64,000 nucleotides of DNA from CBDIHP01 sp965279195 (GCA_965279195.1 CBDIHP010000037.1:186001-250000), one strand, 5' to 3'. Positions 42,075 to 51,337 are shown, counted from the first letter of the stretch. Notes: generated by a model from the sequence alone, not told the origin. Made by a program: numbers and translations.

Positions 42075-42590
42075 ATGCGACGCTCCCATCCCGCCCCTTA
42101 CCCGATCCTGACCGCGATCTTACTGCTCGCGATGGCGACCGCCGCCCGCGCGGAGCATGCCAAGATCAACCTGGAGGTCTCCGCGCCGAGGGCGCAGGAG
42201 ACCGCCTTCGTGGACCAGACCCCGCCGGAATCGGGCAAGAACCCGAGGCCCGTGCTGAAGTGCAAGGTGGGCGAGCCGGTGAAGGTCCAGTGGATCCTCA
42301 CCAACGTCTACCCGCACAAGACGCTCCAGAACGTGGTCGTCCACTTCTTCATCGCCAGGGAGCAAAAAGTCGGCCAGAAGCCCCTGCCCGACCTGAATGT
42401 CGAGGACAACGTCGTCGTCGAGACCGCCTTCGAGATGGACTTCAAGCCCGGCGGGAAGGCCGGGGCGCGTACGACCGTGAACATCGATAAGCCGGGGAAT
42501 TACCTGATCCGCGTCGAGACCAAGGGGACCCAGAGCGACCACGAGCACTTCGCGGCCATCGACCTCGTCGTCGAGCCGCGCAATCCGTGA
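42075..42590 (+). CDS. Secreted hypothetical protein
   Basis: A 171-residue protein with a signal peptide (ILTAILLLAMATAARAEHAK). The mature part is beta-rich: GEPVKVQWILTNVYPHKTLQ, NVVVHFFIAREQKVGQ and YLIRVETKGTQSDHEHFAAI. The layout suggests an Ig-like or cupredoxin-like sandwich, but no metal-binding pattern is certain. The ATG at 42075 has GAGG upstream; the in-frame ATG at 42045 is an alternative with weaker support. The family is not recognised. Confidence 0.8.
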   Translation: MRRSHPAPYPILTAILLLAMATAARAEHAKINLEVSAPRAQETAFVDQTPPESGKNPRPVLKCKVGEPVKVQWILTNVYPHKTLQNVVVHFFIAREQKVGQKPLPDLNVEDNVVVETAFEMDFKPGGKAGARTTVNIDKPGNYLIRVETKGTQSDHEHFAAIDLVVEPRNP

Positions 42591-42750
42591 GAAGAAGATT
42601 GCTCGTCCGAAGGCTTGAGAATTGAACTGCCAGAACGCCAAGCACGCGGAGGATACTCGGCTCTGACCTTCGAGTCGCGCCCAGCGCATAGTGGGGGGGA
42701 CGCTGGCGTGCCGTGGTCCCGATGACAGGACCACGGCCACGAACGTGGGA

Positions 42751-44073
42751 TTACGTCAGGCTCAGCGGCCCGTCGAGGCAGAAGTCGGGGTTGCCGAAGG
42801 ACTTGACCCGGTGGCCGAAGCCGTGGGCCAGCGACATCAGCAGCCGGTTGTGGGCGACCTTCTTCTTGGTGTAGTCGAGGCCCCGGCCCATCTTGAAGTC
42901 GAGGCCGTTGCCGACCAGGACGAACGGGATGTTGTCGAGCGTGTGCGAGTTGCCCTTGCCCAGCTCGTTGGTCCAGATGATGAGCGTGTTGTCGAGCAGG
43001 GAACCCTTGCCGCCGGGCTCGGGGGTCTCGGCCAGCCGCTTCGCCATGTAGGCGACCTGCTCGCAGTACCAGTGGTTGATCTTCGTGAGCTTCTCGACCG
43101 ACTTCGTGTCGCTGTCGGGGTTGTGGGACAGCTCGTGATGGCCCTCGTCGACGCCCAGCCACCGCATCCGGGCCTGGCCGACGGAGTTGGTGTACTGGAG
43201 GGTCGCGACGCGGGCGAAGTCGGCCGCGAAGCTGTTGACCATCAGGTCGATCTGGAGCTTGCTGATCTTGGGGATGTTGTCGTTGTCCTTCTTGACCCCC
43301 GGCTCGGGCTCGGGCACCGGGTGATCCAGCTCGGCCTTCGCGCCGGCCTGGAGCTCCTGCTCCATCTCGCGGACGAACGTGGCGTGCTCTTCGAGGAGCT
43401 TCCTGTCCTCGCCGCTGACCTTGGTCTCGACCCGGGCCAGGTCCTCGCGGACCTCGTCGAGGATGCTCTTGAGGCTCTCCTGGTCCTTGAGGCGGCCGTA
43501 GAGCTTGTGGAACATCTGGTAGGGGTCGTCGATCGGCGCGACCGGCTTGTTGGCCCCGTTGTAGACCATGCGGGTCCAGGTGTCGGCGCGGTCGGGGACC
43601 ATCACGCCGAACTCCAGGGAGCCGAAGCGGGTCCTGGTCTCGGGCTTCGCCTGGAGCTGGTTGCGGATCTCCTGGTCGATCGAGATGCCGCTGGCCCAGC
43701 CGGCCGGGGTGTGCGAGCCGCCCTGGATGTTGCCCGGGAACAGCTCGACGCCGGTCAGGAGGCAGCCCATGCCGCGCATGTGGTTGTCGCCGTCGCCCCG
43801 GATCTTGTCGCAGACGCCGTGCAGGGTGAGCGTCTTCGACTTGAACGGCTCAAGCGGCTTGAGGCTCTCCTTGAGGGCCGTGAGCGGGCCCTCGGCGTCG
43901 GGCCAGAAGTTCGACGGGATGACGCCGTTGGGGCTGAACATGACGATCAGGCGCTGCTTCCTCGCGGCCTGATTGGCGAAGCCCAGGCTCGGCAGGTTGA
44001 GCAGGAACGGCAAGGCGGCCGTCCCGATGCCGAGGTCGCGGAGGAACTCGCGGCGAGAGGTCGTCTGGGGCAT
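42751..44073 (-). CDS. DUF1552 family protein, Tat-exported
   Basis: A 440-residue protein with a twin-arginine signal (TTSRREFLRDLGIGTAALPF). DUF1552 features include LIVMFSPNGVIPSNFWP, DNHMRGMGCLLTGVE, WASGISIDQEI and DNTLIIWTNELGKGNSH. These proteins are found with DUF1592/DUF1588 cytochrome proteins in planctomycetes, as here with the upstream gene ending at 44204. Function is unproven; a periplasmic hydrolase or redox partner is inferred. I chose the ATG at 44073 because it directly precedes the Tat signal. Confidence 0.93.
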   Translation of the reverse strand: MPQTTSRREFLRDLGIGTAALPFLLNLPSLGFANQAARKQRLIVMFSPNGVIPSNFWPDAEGPLTALKESLKPLEPFKSKTLTLHGVCDKIRGDGDNHMRGMGCLLTGVELFPGNIQGGSHTPAGWASGISIDQEIRNQLQAKPETRTRFGSLEFGVMVPDRADTWTRMVYNGANKPVAPIDDPYQMFHKLYGRLKDQESLKSILDEVREDLARVETKVSGEDRKLLEEHATFVREMEQELQAGAKAELDHPVPEPEPGVKKDNDNIPKISKLQIDLMVNSFAADFARVATLQYTNSVGQARMRWLGVDEGHHELSHNPDSDTKSVEKLTKINHWYCEQVAYMAKRLAETPEPGGKGSLLDNTLIIWTNELGKGNSHTLDNIPFVLVGNGLDFKMGRGLDYTKKKVAHNRLLMSLAHGFGHRVKSFGNPDFCLDGPLSLT

Positions 44074-44203
44074 CGTCGGGGGCTCCGTATCGTCGATCGA
44101 ATCGTGTTCGGGGCGTGGTCGGGTGTGCGAGGCGGGCGGACTGGGTGCGGTCGGATCCCTATCTTGAACCATCAACCATCACCCATCAACCATCTCATCC
44201 GGA

Positions 44204-46546
44204 TTATCGGCTCGCCGTGGTCGTCGGCCGCTCACGGGCGACGGGGACGGACCGGGCGAGGATCTCCACGATCAGCTTCCGGATGTGGAACTGGTTCGCG
44301 GCGAAGCTCGACCGCAACTCGGCCAGGGAGTCGGGGCCGTAGGCACGCAGGGGCTGCTTGACGAGGTACTGGAAGAGCTGCTCCACGAAGGCGTCCTGCG
44401 CCTCCTCGCTGCGGGCGATGAAGGCGGCGAGGTCGCGGGCGTCCTTGAACTGGACGCGGTCGCCGGACCGGGCGTCGTAGTGGCCGGTGGCGTCGATGGG
44501 CTTGCCCTTCTCGTCCTTGCGGTAGCGGCCGACGGCGTCGAAGTGCTCCAGGCCGAAGCCCAGCGGGTTGATCATGCTGTGGCACGCCTGGCAGGCGGCG
44601 GGCTTCGTCTGGGTGATGACCCGCTCCCTCGTCGTGAGCGACGGGTGGAGGTCCGGGGCCAGGGGGGCGACGGCGATGGGCGGCGGACGCAACGCCCGGC
44701 CGAGCAGGCTCCGCGACACGAATACCCCCCGGTGGATCGGCGAGGTCGCCCCGGTGTAGGCGTAGGCCGCCAGGAGGTACGGGTGGGTCAAGACCCCCGC
44801 CCGGTCGTTGGGCTCGATCGAGACCTTCGCGAAGCCCCCCTTCTCCGGCGGCTTGGCGCCGTAGTACTTCGCCAGGCGGTCGTTGAGGAAGATCCCGTCG
44901 CCCAGGAGGAACTGGCGGAAGTCGGAGGCGTCGCCCCAGACCACGTCATCGACGCCGAGTTCGAGCGAGGCCCGCAGGTCGGCGATGAGCTGGGCGTCGA
45001 AGCCGGGGAAGGCCTTCGGGTCCTTGGCGATGTCCGGGTGCTGCTCGACGTTCAGCCACTGGAGCAGGAACTCGTGGACCTTCGACCGGCCCCGGAGGTC
45101 GCCCAGCATCCGCTCGACCTGGGCGGCGATCTGGTCGCGGGTCTTGAGCTTGCCCTGGGCGGCGGCTTCGAGGAGCGGCTTGTCGGGGAGAGAGTCCCAG
45201 ACCGCCAGGGCCAGACGGCTGGCGACCTCGTAGCCGTCGGGCTCGCCGGTGGGGACGTCGTGGTAGAGGAACCTCGGCGACTTGAGGACCAGCAGGGCCA
45301 CCCGCTTGAGGGCGAGGTCCGGGGTCTTGGCCCCCTGGAACTGGCGGTCGACGTAGAACGCCTTCTCCTCGGCCGAGAGCGGGCGGCGGAAGGCCCGGTC
45401 GGCGAGGCGGCCGGCGAACTCCTTCATCTTGCCCGCGCGGTCGGCCGTGTCGTCCTTCACGCCGGCCAGCTCGCGGAGCCGGACCGGGTCGGAGATATGG
45501 TTGGCGAAGGCGATGGCGGCGTCGGTCGTGGCGTTGTCCCAGGCCTTCGAGACCGAGGTGCCCCGCTCGTAGCCGATGCTGCGGTCGTCGGGCGGGAACG
45601 GGGTCTCGACGACGTAGAGTTCGGGGTTCCGGACCGGCGAGAGGAACCGGGCGGGGACGGTCTCGGCTGGGCCGTGGGGCGGCTTCCAGTGGAGCGAGAC
45701 GAACGCCTTCACCTCGGGCGGCTTCTTGTCCTTGTTCTTGGCCGAGTCGTCCACGCCCTGCTTGGCCTTGGAGAAGTCCATCCGCAGGGTATACGCCCGG
45801 CCGCCCAGGAGCGGGATCGAGGCCTTGAACTCGGTGTCCTTGCCCGACTTCACCCAGGCGTCGATCAGCGGGGTCGCGGTGGCATTGACCCACAGCCGCG
45901 CGGCGTGGTCGGTCTTGATGATGAAGTCGTAGGTGCCGGTCTCGGGGGCGTAGACCGAACCCTCCCAGCGGATCGAGAACTCGTGGTCCTCGATCTTGCC
46001 AGGCTCGGGCGACTTGACGCCGAAGTCGAAGGCGACGGTCGGGTCGAGGCGGTCGAGGGCCTTGTCGCCGGAGCGGAACCGTCGGTTCTTGAAGTACTGG
46101 CCGGTGAGCCCCTGCTTCGAGCGGTCCCAGTTCGCCTGGCCCCGGAAGCCGCCGACGAGGTCGGCGACGGCGTTGCGGTACTGGCGGACGGTCAGCCTGG
46201 CCATCTCGACCCGCGCGGGCCTGTTCTTGGCCTGGGCGAGCCGGGAGTAGAAGGTCTCGTGGATGTAGGCGGCGACCTTCTCGGCCTCCTCGGGCTTGAG
46301 GGAGCCGGGGTCGTCCTCGGGCATGGTCTTGGCGATCTGCTTCGCGAGCTGGCCGACGGTGCGGTCGCCGATGAGCGGCTTCTTGTATTCCTTCGACCCC
46401 TCGCCGGCGGGCCCGTGGCACCGGACGCAGGCATCCTTATAAATGGCGGCGCCGTCGCGGTCGGCGGCGAGCGTCGGGGTGGCTAGGCCAAGGAAAGCCA
46501 TCAGGCCGAGGGGCAGCCTGGATCGGGTCGGGGCGGGCGTGTTCAT
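44204..46546 (-). CDS. DUF1592/DUF1588/DUF1585 protein with N-terminal cytochrome c and PA14-like domain
   Basis: A 780-residue secreted protein. A signal peptide is followed by a cytochrome-c module with CVRCHG. Next comes a PA14-like domain containing YAPETGTYDFIIKTDHAARL. Then come the planctomycete domains DUF1592, DUF1588 and DUF1585; the last is marked by ACQACHSMINPLGFGLEHFD, a second heme-type CxxCH. It is the upstream partner of the DUF1552 gene, 130 bp away. The pair probably forms a periplasmic redox system for carbohydrate or related oxidation. The ATG at 46546 begins the signal peptide. Confidence 0.92.
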   Translation of the reverse strand: MNTPAPTRSRLPLGLMAFLGLATPTLAADRDGAAIYKDACVRCHGPAGEGSKEYKKPLIGDRTVGQLAKQIAKTMPEDDPGSLKPEEAEKVAAYIHETFYSRLAQAKNRPARVEMARLTVRQYRNAVADLVGGFRGQANWDRSKQGLTGQYFKNRRFRSGDKALDRLDPTVAFDFGVKSPEPGKIEDHEFSIRWEGSVYAPETGTYDFIIKTDHAARLWVNATATPLIDAWVKSGKDTEFKASIPLLGGRAYTLRMDFSKAKQGVDDSAKNKDKKPPEVKAFVSLHWKPPHGPAETVPARFLSPVRNPELYVVETPFPPDDRSIGYERGTSVSKAWDNATTDAAIAFANHISDPVRLRELAGVKDDTADRAGKMKEFAGRLADRAFRRPLSAEEKAFYVDRQFQGAKTPDLALKRVALLVLKSPRFLYHDVPTGEPDGYEVASRLALAVWDSLPDKPLLEAAAQGKLKTRDQIAAQVERMLGDLRGRSKVHEFLLQWLNVEQHPDIAKDPKAFPGFDAQLIADLRASLELGVDDVVWGDASDFRQFLLGDGIFLNDRLAKYYGAKPPEKGGFAKVSIEPNDRAGVLTHPYLLAAYAYTGATSPIHRGVFVSRSLLGRALRPPPIAVAPLAPDLHPSLTTRERVITQTKPAACQACHSMINPLGFGLEHFDAVGRYRKDEKGKPIDATGHYDARSGDRVQFKDARDLAAFIARSEEAQDAFVEQLFQYLVKQPLRAYGPDSLAELRSSFAANQFHIRKLIVEILARSVPVARERPTTTASR

Positions 46547-46771
46547 GGGGAGAGTCCATCCAACACGGCGGGGCGGGCTCGGCAGGAAAGCCTGGCGGCT
46601 TCGACGATTCGGGCGGGTCGCCCGGGGCGGGGAGGGGTGTCCGGGGCGCGGGGACGCACCGATCGCCACTCTCTTATCGAGTGTAGGCGGTCGGGCCTTC
46701 GCGGTAAACAAGGAAACCGCCGGATTGGTTGGTCGGATGGGGCCATTCGGGCAAAGGCGATCGGTTTGGGC

Positions 46772-46799
46772 TTGTAAATCGGGAGCCGGGAGGGATAAT
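46772..46799 (+). promoter_or_regulatory. Candidate sigma-70-like promoter for rpmF
   Basis: TTGTAA at 46772-46777 and GATAAT at 46794-46799 are 16 bp apart and lie 51 bp before the rpmF start. They stand out as AT-rich boxes in the otherwise GC-rich 304-bp divergent gap (46547-46850), which shows no other feature. Confidence 0.35.
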
Positions 46800-46850
46800 C
46801 GTACTCTTTTCCGCGATCGTCGAAGCCAGTCGGTCCTGAGGGAGAGCGCC

Positions 46851-47051
46851 GTGGGTGTCCCAAAGAGAAGGAAGTCCAAGTCCGCTAAGGGAATGCGTCG
46901 CAGTCACGATGCGCTCGTCGCCCCGGCGTTGAACATCTGCCCGCAGTGCAAGCTCGCCGTTCCGCCGCACAAGGTCTGCGAACTGGTCGAGGAATGCGGC
47001 AACATTCAGCGGTCCAAGCCGCACAACCCGGTGGCCAAGGAAAAGGTCTGA
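46851..47051 (+). CDS. rpmF: 50S ribosomal protein L32
   Basis: A 66-residue protein with the L32 start MGVPKRRKSKSAKGMRRSHD and a zinc-ribbon-type cysteine pattern CPQCKLAVPPHKVC. Length and basic composition fit L32. The GTG at 46851 has GGAGAG upstream; the next methionine would remove the conserved N-terminus. Followed by rpmB on the same strand with a 160-bp gap. It is a structural part of the large ribosomal subunit. Confidence 0.96.
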   Translation: MGVPKRRKSKSAKGMRRSHDALVAPALNICPQCKLAVPPHKVCELVEECGNIQRSKPHNPVAKEKV

Positions 47052-47211
47052 GGCCCCCGAGCCGGTGGCCGGAGCCGACCCTGTCGTCTGCTCCTCGACG
47101 GTCCGCCACCCTCGCCGTGAGGCGCGGTCGCACGGATCCGCCCCACCACTTTCACGGCTCCGGTCCTCGCACGCACGATCCAAGTCGAACGCTCGTCAGG
47201 AGTCTCGTCCC

Positions 47212-47532
47212 ATGGGACGTCAGTGTGAAGTGAGCGGCAAGAAGACCGCCTTCGGCAACCACATCACCCGTCGCGGCAAGGCCAAGTACCTCGGCGGCGT
47301 CGGCATCAAGACCACCGGCTGCAGCCGCCGGACCTTCAAGCCGAATCTCCAGCGCATCCATATCTGGCTGCCCAACGGCACCACGCGCTGGGTCCAGGTC
47401 GCCACCTCGGTCATCCGCTCCGGCGTCCTCACCCTCGAGGTCGACGGCAAGGAGAAGACCTTCCCGCTCATCAAGGCCAGCAAGGGCAGCGCCAAGGCCC
47501 GGGCCGAACTCAAGAGCCTGTTCCCGATCTGA
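47212..47532 (+). CDS. rpmB: 50S ribosomal protein L28
   Basis: A 106-residue protein with the L28 start MGRQCEVSGKKTAFGNHITR and the core RRTFKPNLQRIHIWLPNGTT. The usual bacterial L28 is roughly 60-80 residues, so this form carries a C-terminal extension (EVDGKEKTFPLIKASKGSAK). CAGGAG precedes the ATG at 47212. It sits next to rpmF rather than the more familiar rpmG. Confidence 0.95.
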   Translation: MGRQCEVSGKKTAFGNHITRRGKAKYLGGVGIKTTGCSRRTFKPNLQRIHIWLPNGTTRWVQVATSVIRSGVLTLEVDGKEKTFPLIKASKGSAKARAELKSLFPI

Positions 47533-47582
47533 TCGAATCGAAGCCGATCGGAACCGCTCCCCGAAACACGGCACCCCCGCGT

Positions 47583-47602
47583 CTCCCGGCTCTCACCGGG
47601 AG
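47583..47602 (+). terminator. Hairpin after rpmB
   Basis: CTCCCGG (47583-47589) and CCGGGAG (47596-47602) form a 7-bp stem with a six-base loop, about 50 bp after the rpmB stop. No U-tract follows, so it is only a candidate. Confidence 0.3.
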
Positions 47603-48108
47603 GCTCGGGGGCTTGCCACTTTGGGGTGCGGCAGTTCTGCTGCCCCTTTTCAAAAATACGGGAACAAACCCAATCGCCCCTCGATCCCCTCTCATCCATC
47701 CCCAATTTCGCCAGAATCCATTTTACGAAACGAAGCCAATTTGCCATAAAGCAATGGGATTTCAGGGCTTAACGATCAACACTCCGTAAGTCACCTGAAG
47801 CGTGCGAAATGCCAAAGAACGTGGGAGATCAGTTGGTTCGAGTTGTCCATATTGACTATTCGGCCTAGATTTCCCAAATTCAAGTCGCGTTGATGATTTC
47901 CAACGTCATCCTGCCGGATGCAGACATCGATCCGAAGGCATGGCAAGGCGCGTCGTTCGACCCCGTCGGTGGGCCGGACGGGCCGCGTCCGAACCCCACT
48001 CGACCGGGAGGTGGTCGGGGGGCGTGGAATTTGGATCGAATATCGGGTCGGATCGCCCGAATCCTCGGTAGGTTGATCGGAATCCCCTCCCCACCGCAGA
48101 GGTTGGCC
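47603..48108. other. Gene-free stretch with a short repeat
   Basis: No supported gene. The stretch 47640-47880 is noticeably less GC-rich than the rest of the window. AACGAAGCCAATTT at 47729-47742 matches the short repeat found at the 3' end of the gene at 20831 and, inverted, at 26805. An open frame begins upstream at 47890, but its first 70 residues look non-coding; the real start of the next gene is placed at 48109. Confidence 0.4.
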
Positions 48109-48601
48109 GTGAACGAAGCCCCGTTGCAACTGGTCACGATGATCGCCTCTGGCGCGGTCGGATGTGGCGTGATCGCGATCATCGGCGGGTTCCTCCATTA
48201 CCGTCGCGAGCGATTGCTCACGCACAGCCGAGCGGATGAAGGCGCTCGAACTGGGGCGGGAGTTCCCCGATGACCCCAAGGTGGCGCAGATGCGGGTCCT
48301 GATGGGGCAGGATTCCAAGGGGAAGTCCGATGAAGGGCCGGCGTCGAGCCAGTGTTACTCGACGGCGTTCTGGGTCGCGTTCTGGGGATTCGTCACCATC
48401 GGCGGGGTGGTCCGGGCGGACGTCCCGGTCGTGATCCCGATCCTGATGGCGTTGGGCGTGGCGGCGATCGGCGTGGTGTCGATGATCTGCGGGACAGTCC
48501 TGGCGCAGAAGGAGATGGAGCGGCAGGACGCCCAGGCGAGGAGTTTCCAGAAGCCCGTCTACGAGCCCGACGCCTTCGACGTGGTCGGCTCGCGGGGCTG
48601 A
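48109..48601 (+). pseudogene. Small membrane protein, apparently frameshifted
   Basis: Two overlapping frames together make one protein. The first, from GTG 48109 (GAGG six bases upstream), has a membrane helix (MIASGAVGCGVIAIIGGFLH) and then RRERLLTH. The second continues as AERMKALELGREFPDDPKVA, two more hydrophobic segments and a tail ending FDVVGSRG. Joining them as LLTH-AERMKALELG requires removing one base near 48223-48227. The two-part sequence reads as a natural continuous helix. It may be a real frameshift mutation, a sequence error or, less likely, programmed frameshifting. The downstream part could still be translated from ATG 48236. Confidence 0.72.
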
Positions 48602-48707
48602 CCCCGGCACTGGCCCGCCCTGCTCGACCTGATACACTGGTCGCCGATCGGCCCGGGATCCCGGGTCGGTCGGCGACTTCGCGTTTCCGGGCCGGAAGGA
48701 CGAGACG

Positions 48708-49541
48708 ATGGCGGCTGCTCCGAACGTGCGATGGGGGTTCATCGGGTCGGGCAAGATGGCGACGGCCCTGGTCCAGGGGATGATCCGCGCCGGGACCGCG
48801 TCGCCGGGCTCGATCGTCGCCAGCGACCCCTACCCCGGTGCGCGCGAGGCCCTGGCCAGTTCGTCGGGCATCCGCGCGACCGACTCGAACGCCGAGGTCG
48901 CCCGCGAGTCCGACGCGATCGTCCTGGCGGTGAAGCCGCAGAGCATGCCCGCCGTGATGGCCGAGCTGGCGGGGCACCTCGAATCCCGGCACCTGGTGAT
49001 CTCGGTCGCGGCCGGCGTCTCGCTGGGCACGATGGCCCACGCGCTCGGCGGTCAACATCGCCTGATCCGGGTCATGCCGAACACCCCCGCGCTCGTGGGC
49101 GAGGGGGCCGCCGCGTACTGCCTCGGCGCCCGCGCCACGCCCGAGGATGAGGAGGTCGTACGCAGTTGCCTGGCGGCCGTCGGCCGGGCGGTGGCCGTGC
49201 CCGAGACGATGCTCGACGCGGTGACCGGGCTGTCGGGCTCGGGGCCCGCGTTCGTCTACGCGATCATCGAGGCCCTCTCCGACGGCGGCGTCCGGGTCGG
49301 CCTGCCGCGCGACGTGGCGACGCAACTGGCCGCGCAGACGGTCCTGGGCGCGGCGAAGATGGTCCTCGAAACCGGCCTGCACCCCGGCGCGCTCAAGGAC
49401 CAGGTCACCAGCCCCGGCGGCACGACCATCGCCGGCCTGCACGCCCTGGAGCGAGGCGCCCTGCGAGGGACGTTGATGGACGCCGTCGAGGCCGCCACGA
49501 AGCGCTCCGCCGAACTCGCCGCCCAGGCCGCGCGATCGTGA
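48708..49541 (+). CDS. proC: Pyrroline-5-carboxylate reductase
   Basis: A 277-residue protein of the ProC family. The NADPH-binding start is WGFIGSGKMATALVQGMI. Core motifs are AVKPQSMPAVM, RVMPNTPALVGEGAAAY and the C-terminal signature VTGLSGSGPAFVYAIIEALS with QTVLGAAKM and LKDQVTSPGGTTIAGL. It catalyses the last step of proline synthesis, reducing pyrroline-5-carboxylate. Length is normal. It is intact, although both neighbours appear frameshifted. Confidence 0.97.
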   Translation: MAAAPNVRWGFIGSGKMATALVQGMIRAGTASPGSIVASDPYPGAREALASSSGIRATDSNAEVARESDAIVLAVKPQSMPAVMAELAGHLESRHLVISVAAGVSLGTMAHALGGQHRLIRVMPNTPALVGEGAAAYCLGARATPEDEEVVRSCLAAVGRAVAVPETMLDAVTGLSGSGPAFVYAIIEALSDGGVRVGLPRDVATQLAAQTVLGAAKMVLETGLHPGALKDQVTSPGGTTIAGLHALERGALRGTLMDAVEAATKRSAELAAQAARS

Positions 49542-49560
49542 ATCGGTAGACAATCGCTCC

Positions 49561-49721
49561 GTTTGACGCCAGTTCGTGTGCCACTGGCTGCGCCAGTGCG
49601 AGGTCAGTCCGCGCCGGAAAGATCACCAACGAACACCCGTCATCCGATGTCCGGACCCCCCCTCCGTGCCCCCGCTGTTGTCGCACTGGCACGGCCAGTG
49701 ACACACAAACTGGGCCCAAAC
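49561..49721. repeat. Palindromic repeat family C, copy 3
   Basis: Arms 49561-49601 and 49681-49721 match as inverted repeats at 34 of 41 positions. The left arm begins GTTTGACGCCAGTTCGTGTG and contains the smaller hairpin CACTGGCTGCGCCAGTG. The centre (49602-49680) is not palindromic. It lies between proC and a same-strand pseudogene; no gene is present in 49542-49838. Confidence 0.7.
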
Positions 49722-49838
49722 AGGTCGACAGGTTCCTGGGTTTCGTCGATGTGAGTCGGAGGGGCCCACTGTCTGCGGTGCCCTGCGGGGACTAAACTTG
49801 GGGCAGGAGTGTCGAGGGTTCCCGACGGGGGGGGAGCG

Positions 49839-51097
49839 ATGGGCGTGGGGCGTCGGATCTCGGGGCGGTCGGTCTGGGTTCTCCTCATGGCGTTTCGGGG
49901 CCCTGCTCGGCCCGGCTGGGTGCTCGAAAGAGGATTCTCAGGCCCTCGCCGCGCGGCAGGCGATCGAACAGGGACGCTGGGAACAGGCCCGGCCGCTGGT
50001 CGAGGGGCTGGGCGAAGCGCGAGCCGAGGTCGGTCGACGCCCAGCTCGCCGTCGCACGAGTTGCCTATGCCCAGGCGCGAGCGGGCGATGCCTACGAGGC
50101 GATCAAGGCGGCGAAGGCCCTGAACGCGCCCGCCGGGGCGGTCGAGCGGCTCGAAGGGCTGATCCTGGCGAAGGCCGGCGAATCCGCCCGCGCGGAGCCT
50201 TTGCTCAATGCGGCGCACGAACGCTCGGGGCGCACCGACGTCGAGGTCATGGAGGCGTTGTCGCGCGTGCTCCTGAACACCTACAAGTTCCAGACGGCCC
50301 GGGAGCTTCTGAATCACTGGGTGAAGGTATCGCCGGGGGGTGCCAAGCCGTACCTCTGGCTGGCCGAGATCGATCGCCGGACGGACACGCTCCCCGATGA
50401 GGCCGTGGCCCATTACAAGGCCGCGCTCGAACGCGACCCGTCGCTGGTCGAGGCGCGACTGGGGCTGGCGGAGGTGCTCTGGGCGGCGAAGCGGTCGTCG
50501 GAGGCGTCGGAGGAGTTCGCGGCCTACCTCAAGGCGAAGCCCGACGATGCCAAGGGGCACCTCGGCGCCGCCCGCGCCGCGAAGGATCTCGGGGATGACG
50601 CCTCGGTCGAGTCGCACCTGAGGAGCTCGCTCGAACTGGCCCCCGACGACCCGATGGCCCTCAAGGAGCTGGGTTCGCTCCATCAGCGCAGGAACAAGCC
50701 GGCCGAGGCGCTCGCGGCCCTGGATCGGGCGTACAAGGTCGACCGCTACGACGCGGAAGTCCTCTACCAGCGCGGGCTCCTGCTCGCACGGCTCGGGCGT
50801 GGGCCCGAGGCCGTCCAGGCCCAGCGCGAGGCGGCGAAGCTCCGCGACGACCAGGCGAAGCTCCTGGAGGTCCAGAACAAGCTCCTCAAGGACCCCAACA
50901 ACCCCGAGCTTCGCGGCCGCGTGGCGCGCTGGATGTTCGAACACGGCCAGGCCGACGAGGCCGCCCGCTGGGCCCGGATGATCCTCGAACGCAAGCCTGG
51001 CGACCCCGCCATGAACGGCCTGCTGGCCGAGTACCACGAAGGCCGCGGCGAGCCCGGCCTGGCCAATTCCTACCGACTCCGCGCCGGCGGGCCGTGA
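49839..51097 (+). pseudogene. TPR lipoprotein with two apparent frameshifts
   Basis: Three frames join into one TPR protein. Frame one (ATG 49839) gives the signal start MGVGRRISGRSVWVLLMAF. Frame two continues GALLGPAGCSKEDSQALAAR, completing a lipobox, to GLGEARAEV. Frame three continues DAQLAVARVAYAQARAGDAY to the stop, with TPR units such as LGLAEVLWAAKRSSEASEEF. The first shift fits one extra base in the TTTC stretch near 49897. The second fits a four-base GGTC duplication near 50028-50035. It is probably inactivated, unless these are sequence errors. The part from ATG 50201 is intact. Confidence 0.75.
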
Positions 51098-51122
51098 TAC
51101 GCCTCGCCGTGTTTATCTTGCC

Positions 51123-51283
51123 CCGGGCGAACATCTCCCGATGCCGCCCCACCGGAGACTCGCCTTAACGCGAAACCGGATCTCCCGATCCGTCGCCGTT
51201 TGCCGCGGTCGACGGATCGGGAGATCCGGTTCGGTGTTCCCCTTCGATGTCCGTTGGGGCGGCATCGGGAGAGGCTCGCCCCG
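51123..51283. repeat. Repeat family A copy 3, nested inverted repeats
   Basis: Outer arms 51123-51150 and 51256-51283 are near-complements (right arm begins GGGGCGGCATCGGGAGAGGC). The inner pair is GAAACCGGATCTCCCGATCC at 51172 and GACGGATCGGGAGATCCGGT at 51211. The organisation is the same as the copy at 11704-11866. It lies between the convergent TPR pseudogene and the gene ending at 51338. Confidence 0.72.
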
Positions 51284-51337
51284 CGAGGAGACCGGCGGGC
51301 CGGGGTCTCGGGGAAGACCCCAGCCACGAGGAATGCG

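Noticed and set aside
44285..46486. A 733-codon forward frame opposite the DUF1592 gene
   Set aside because: No domain, no ribosome-binding site, and it lies wholly within a gene with clear family motifs on the other strand.
47890..48108. N-terminal extension of the frameshifted membrane protein from ATG 47890
   Set aside because: The extra 70 or so residues are Pro/Gly/Arg-rich and lack coding character; the GTG at 48109 has a good ribosome-binding site.
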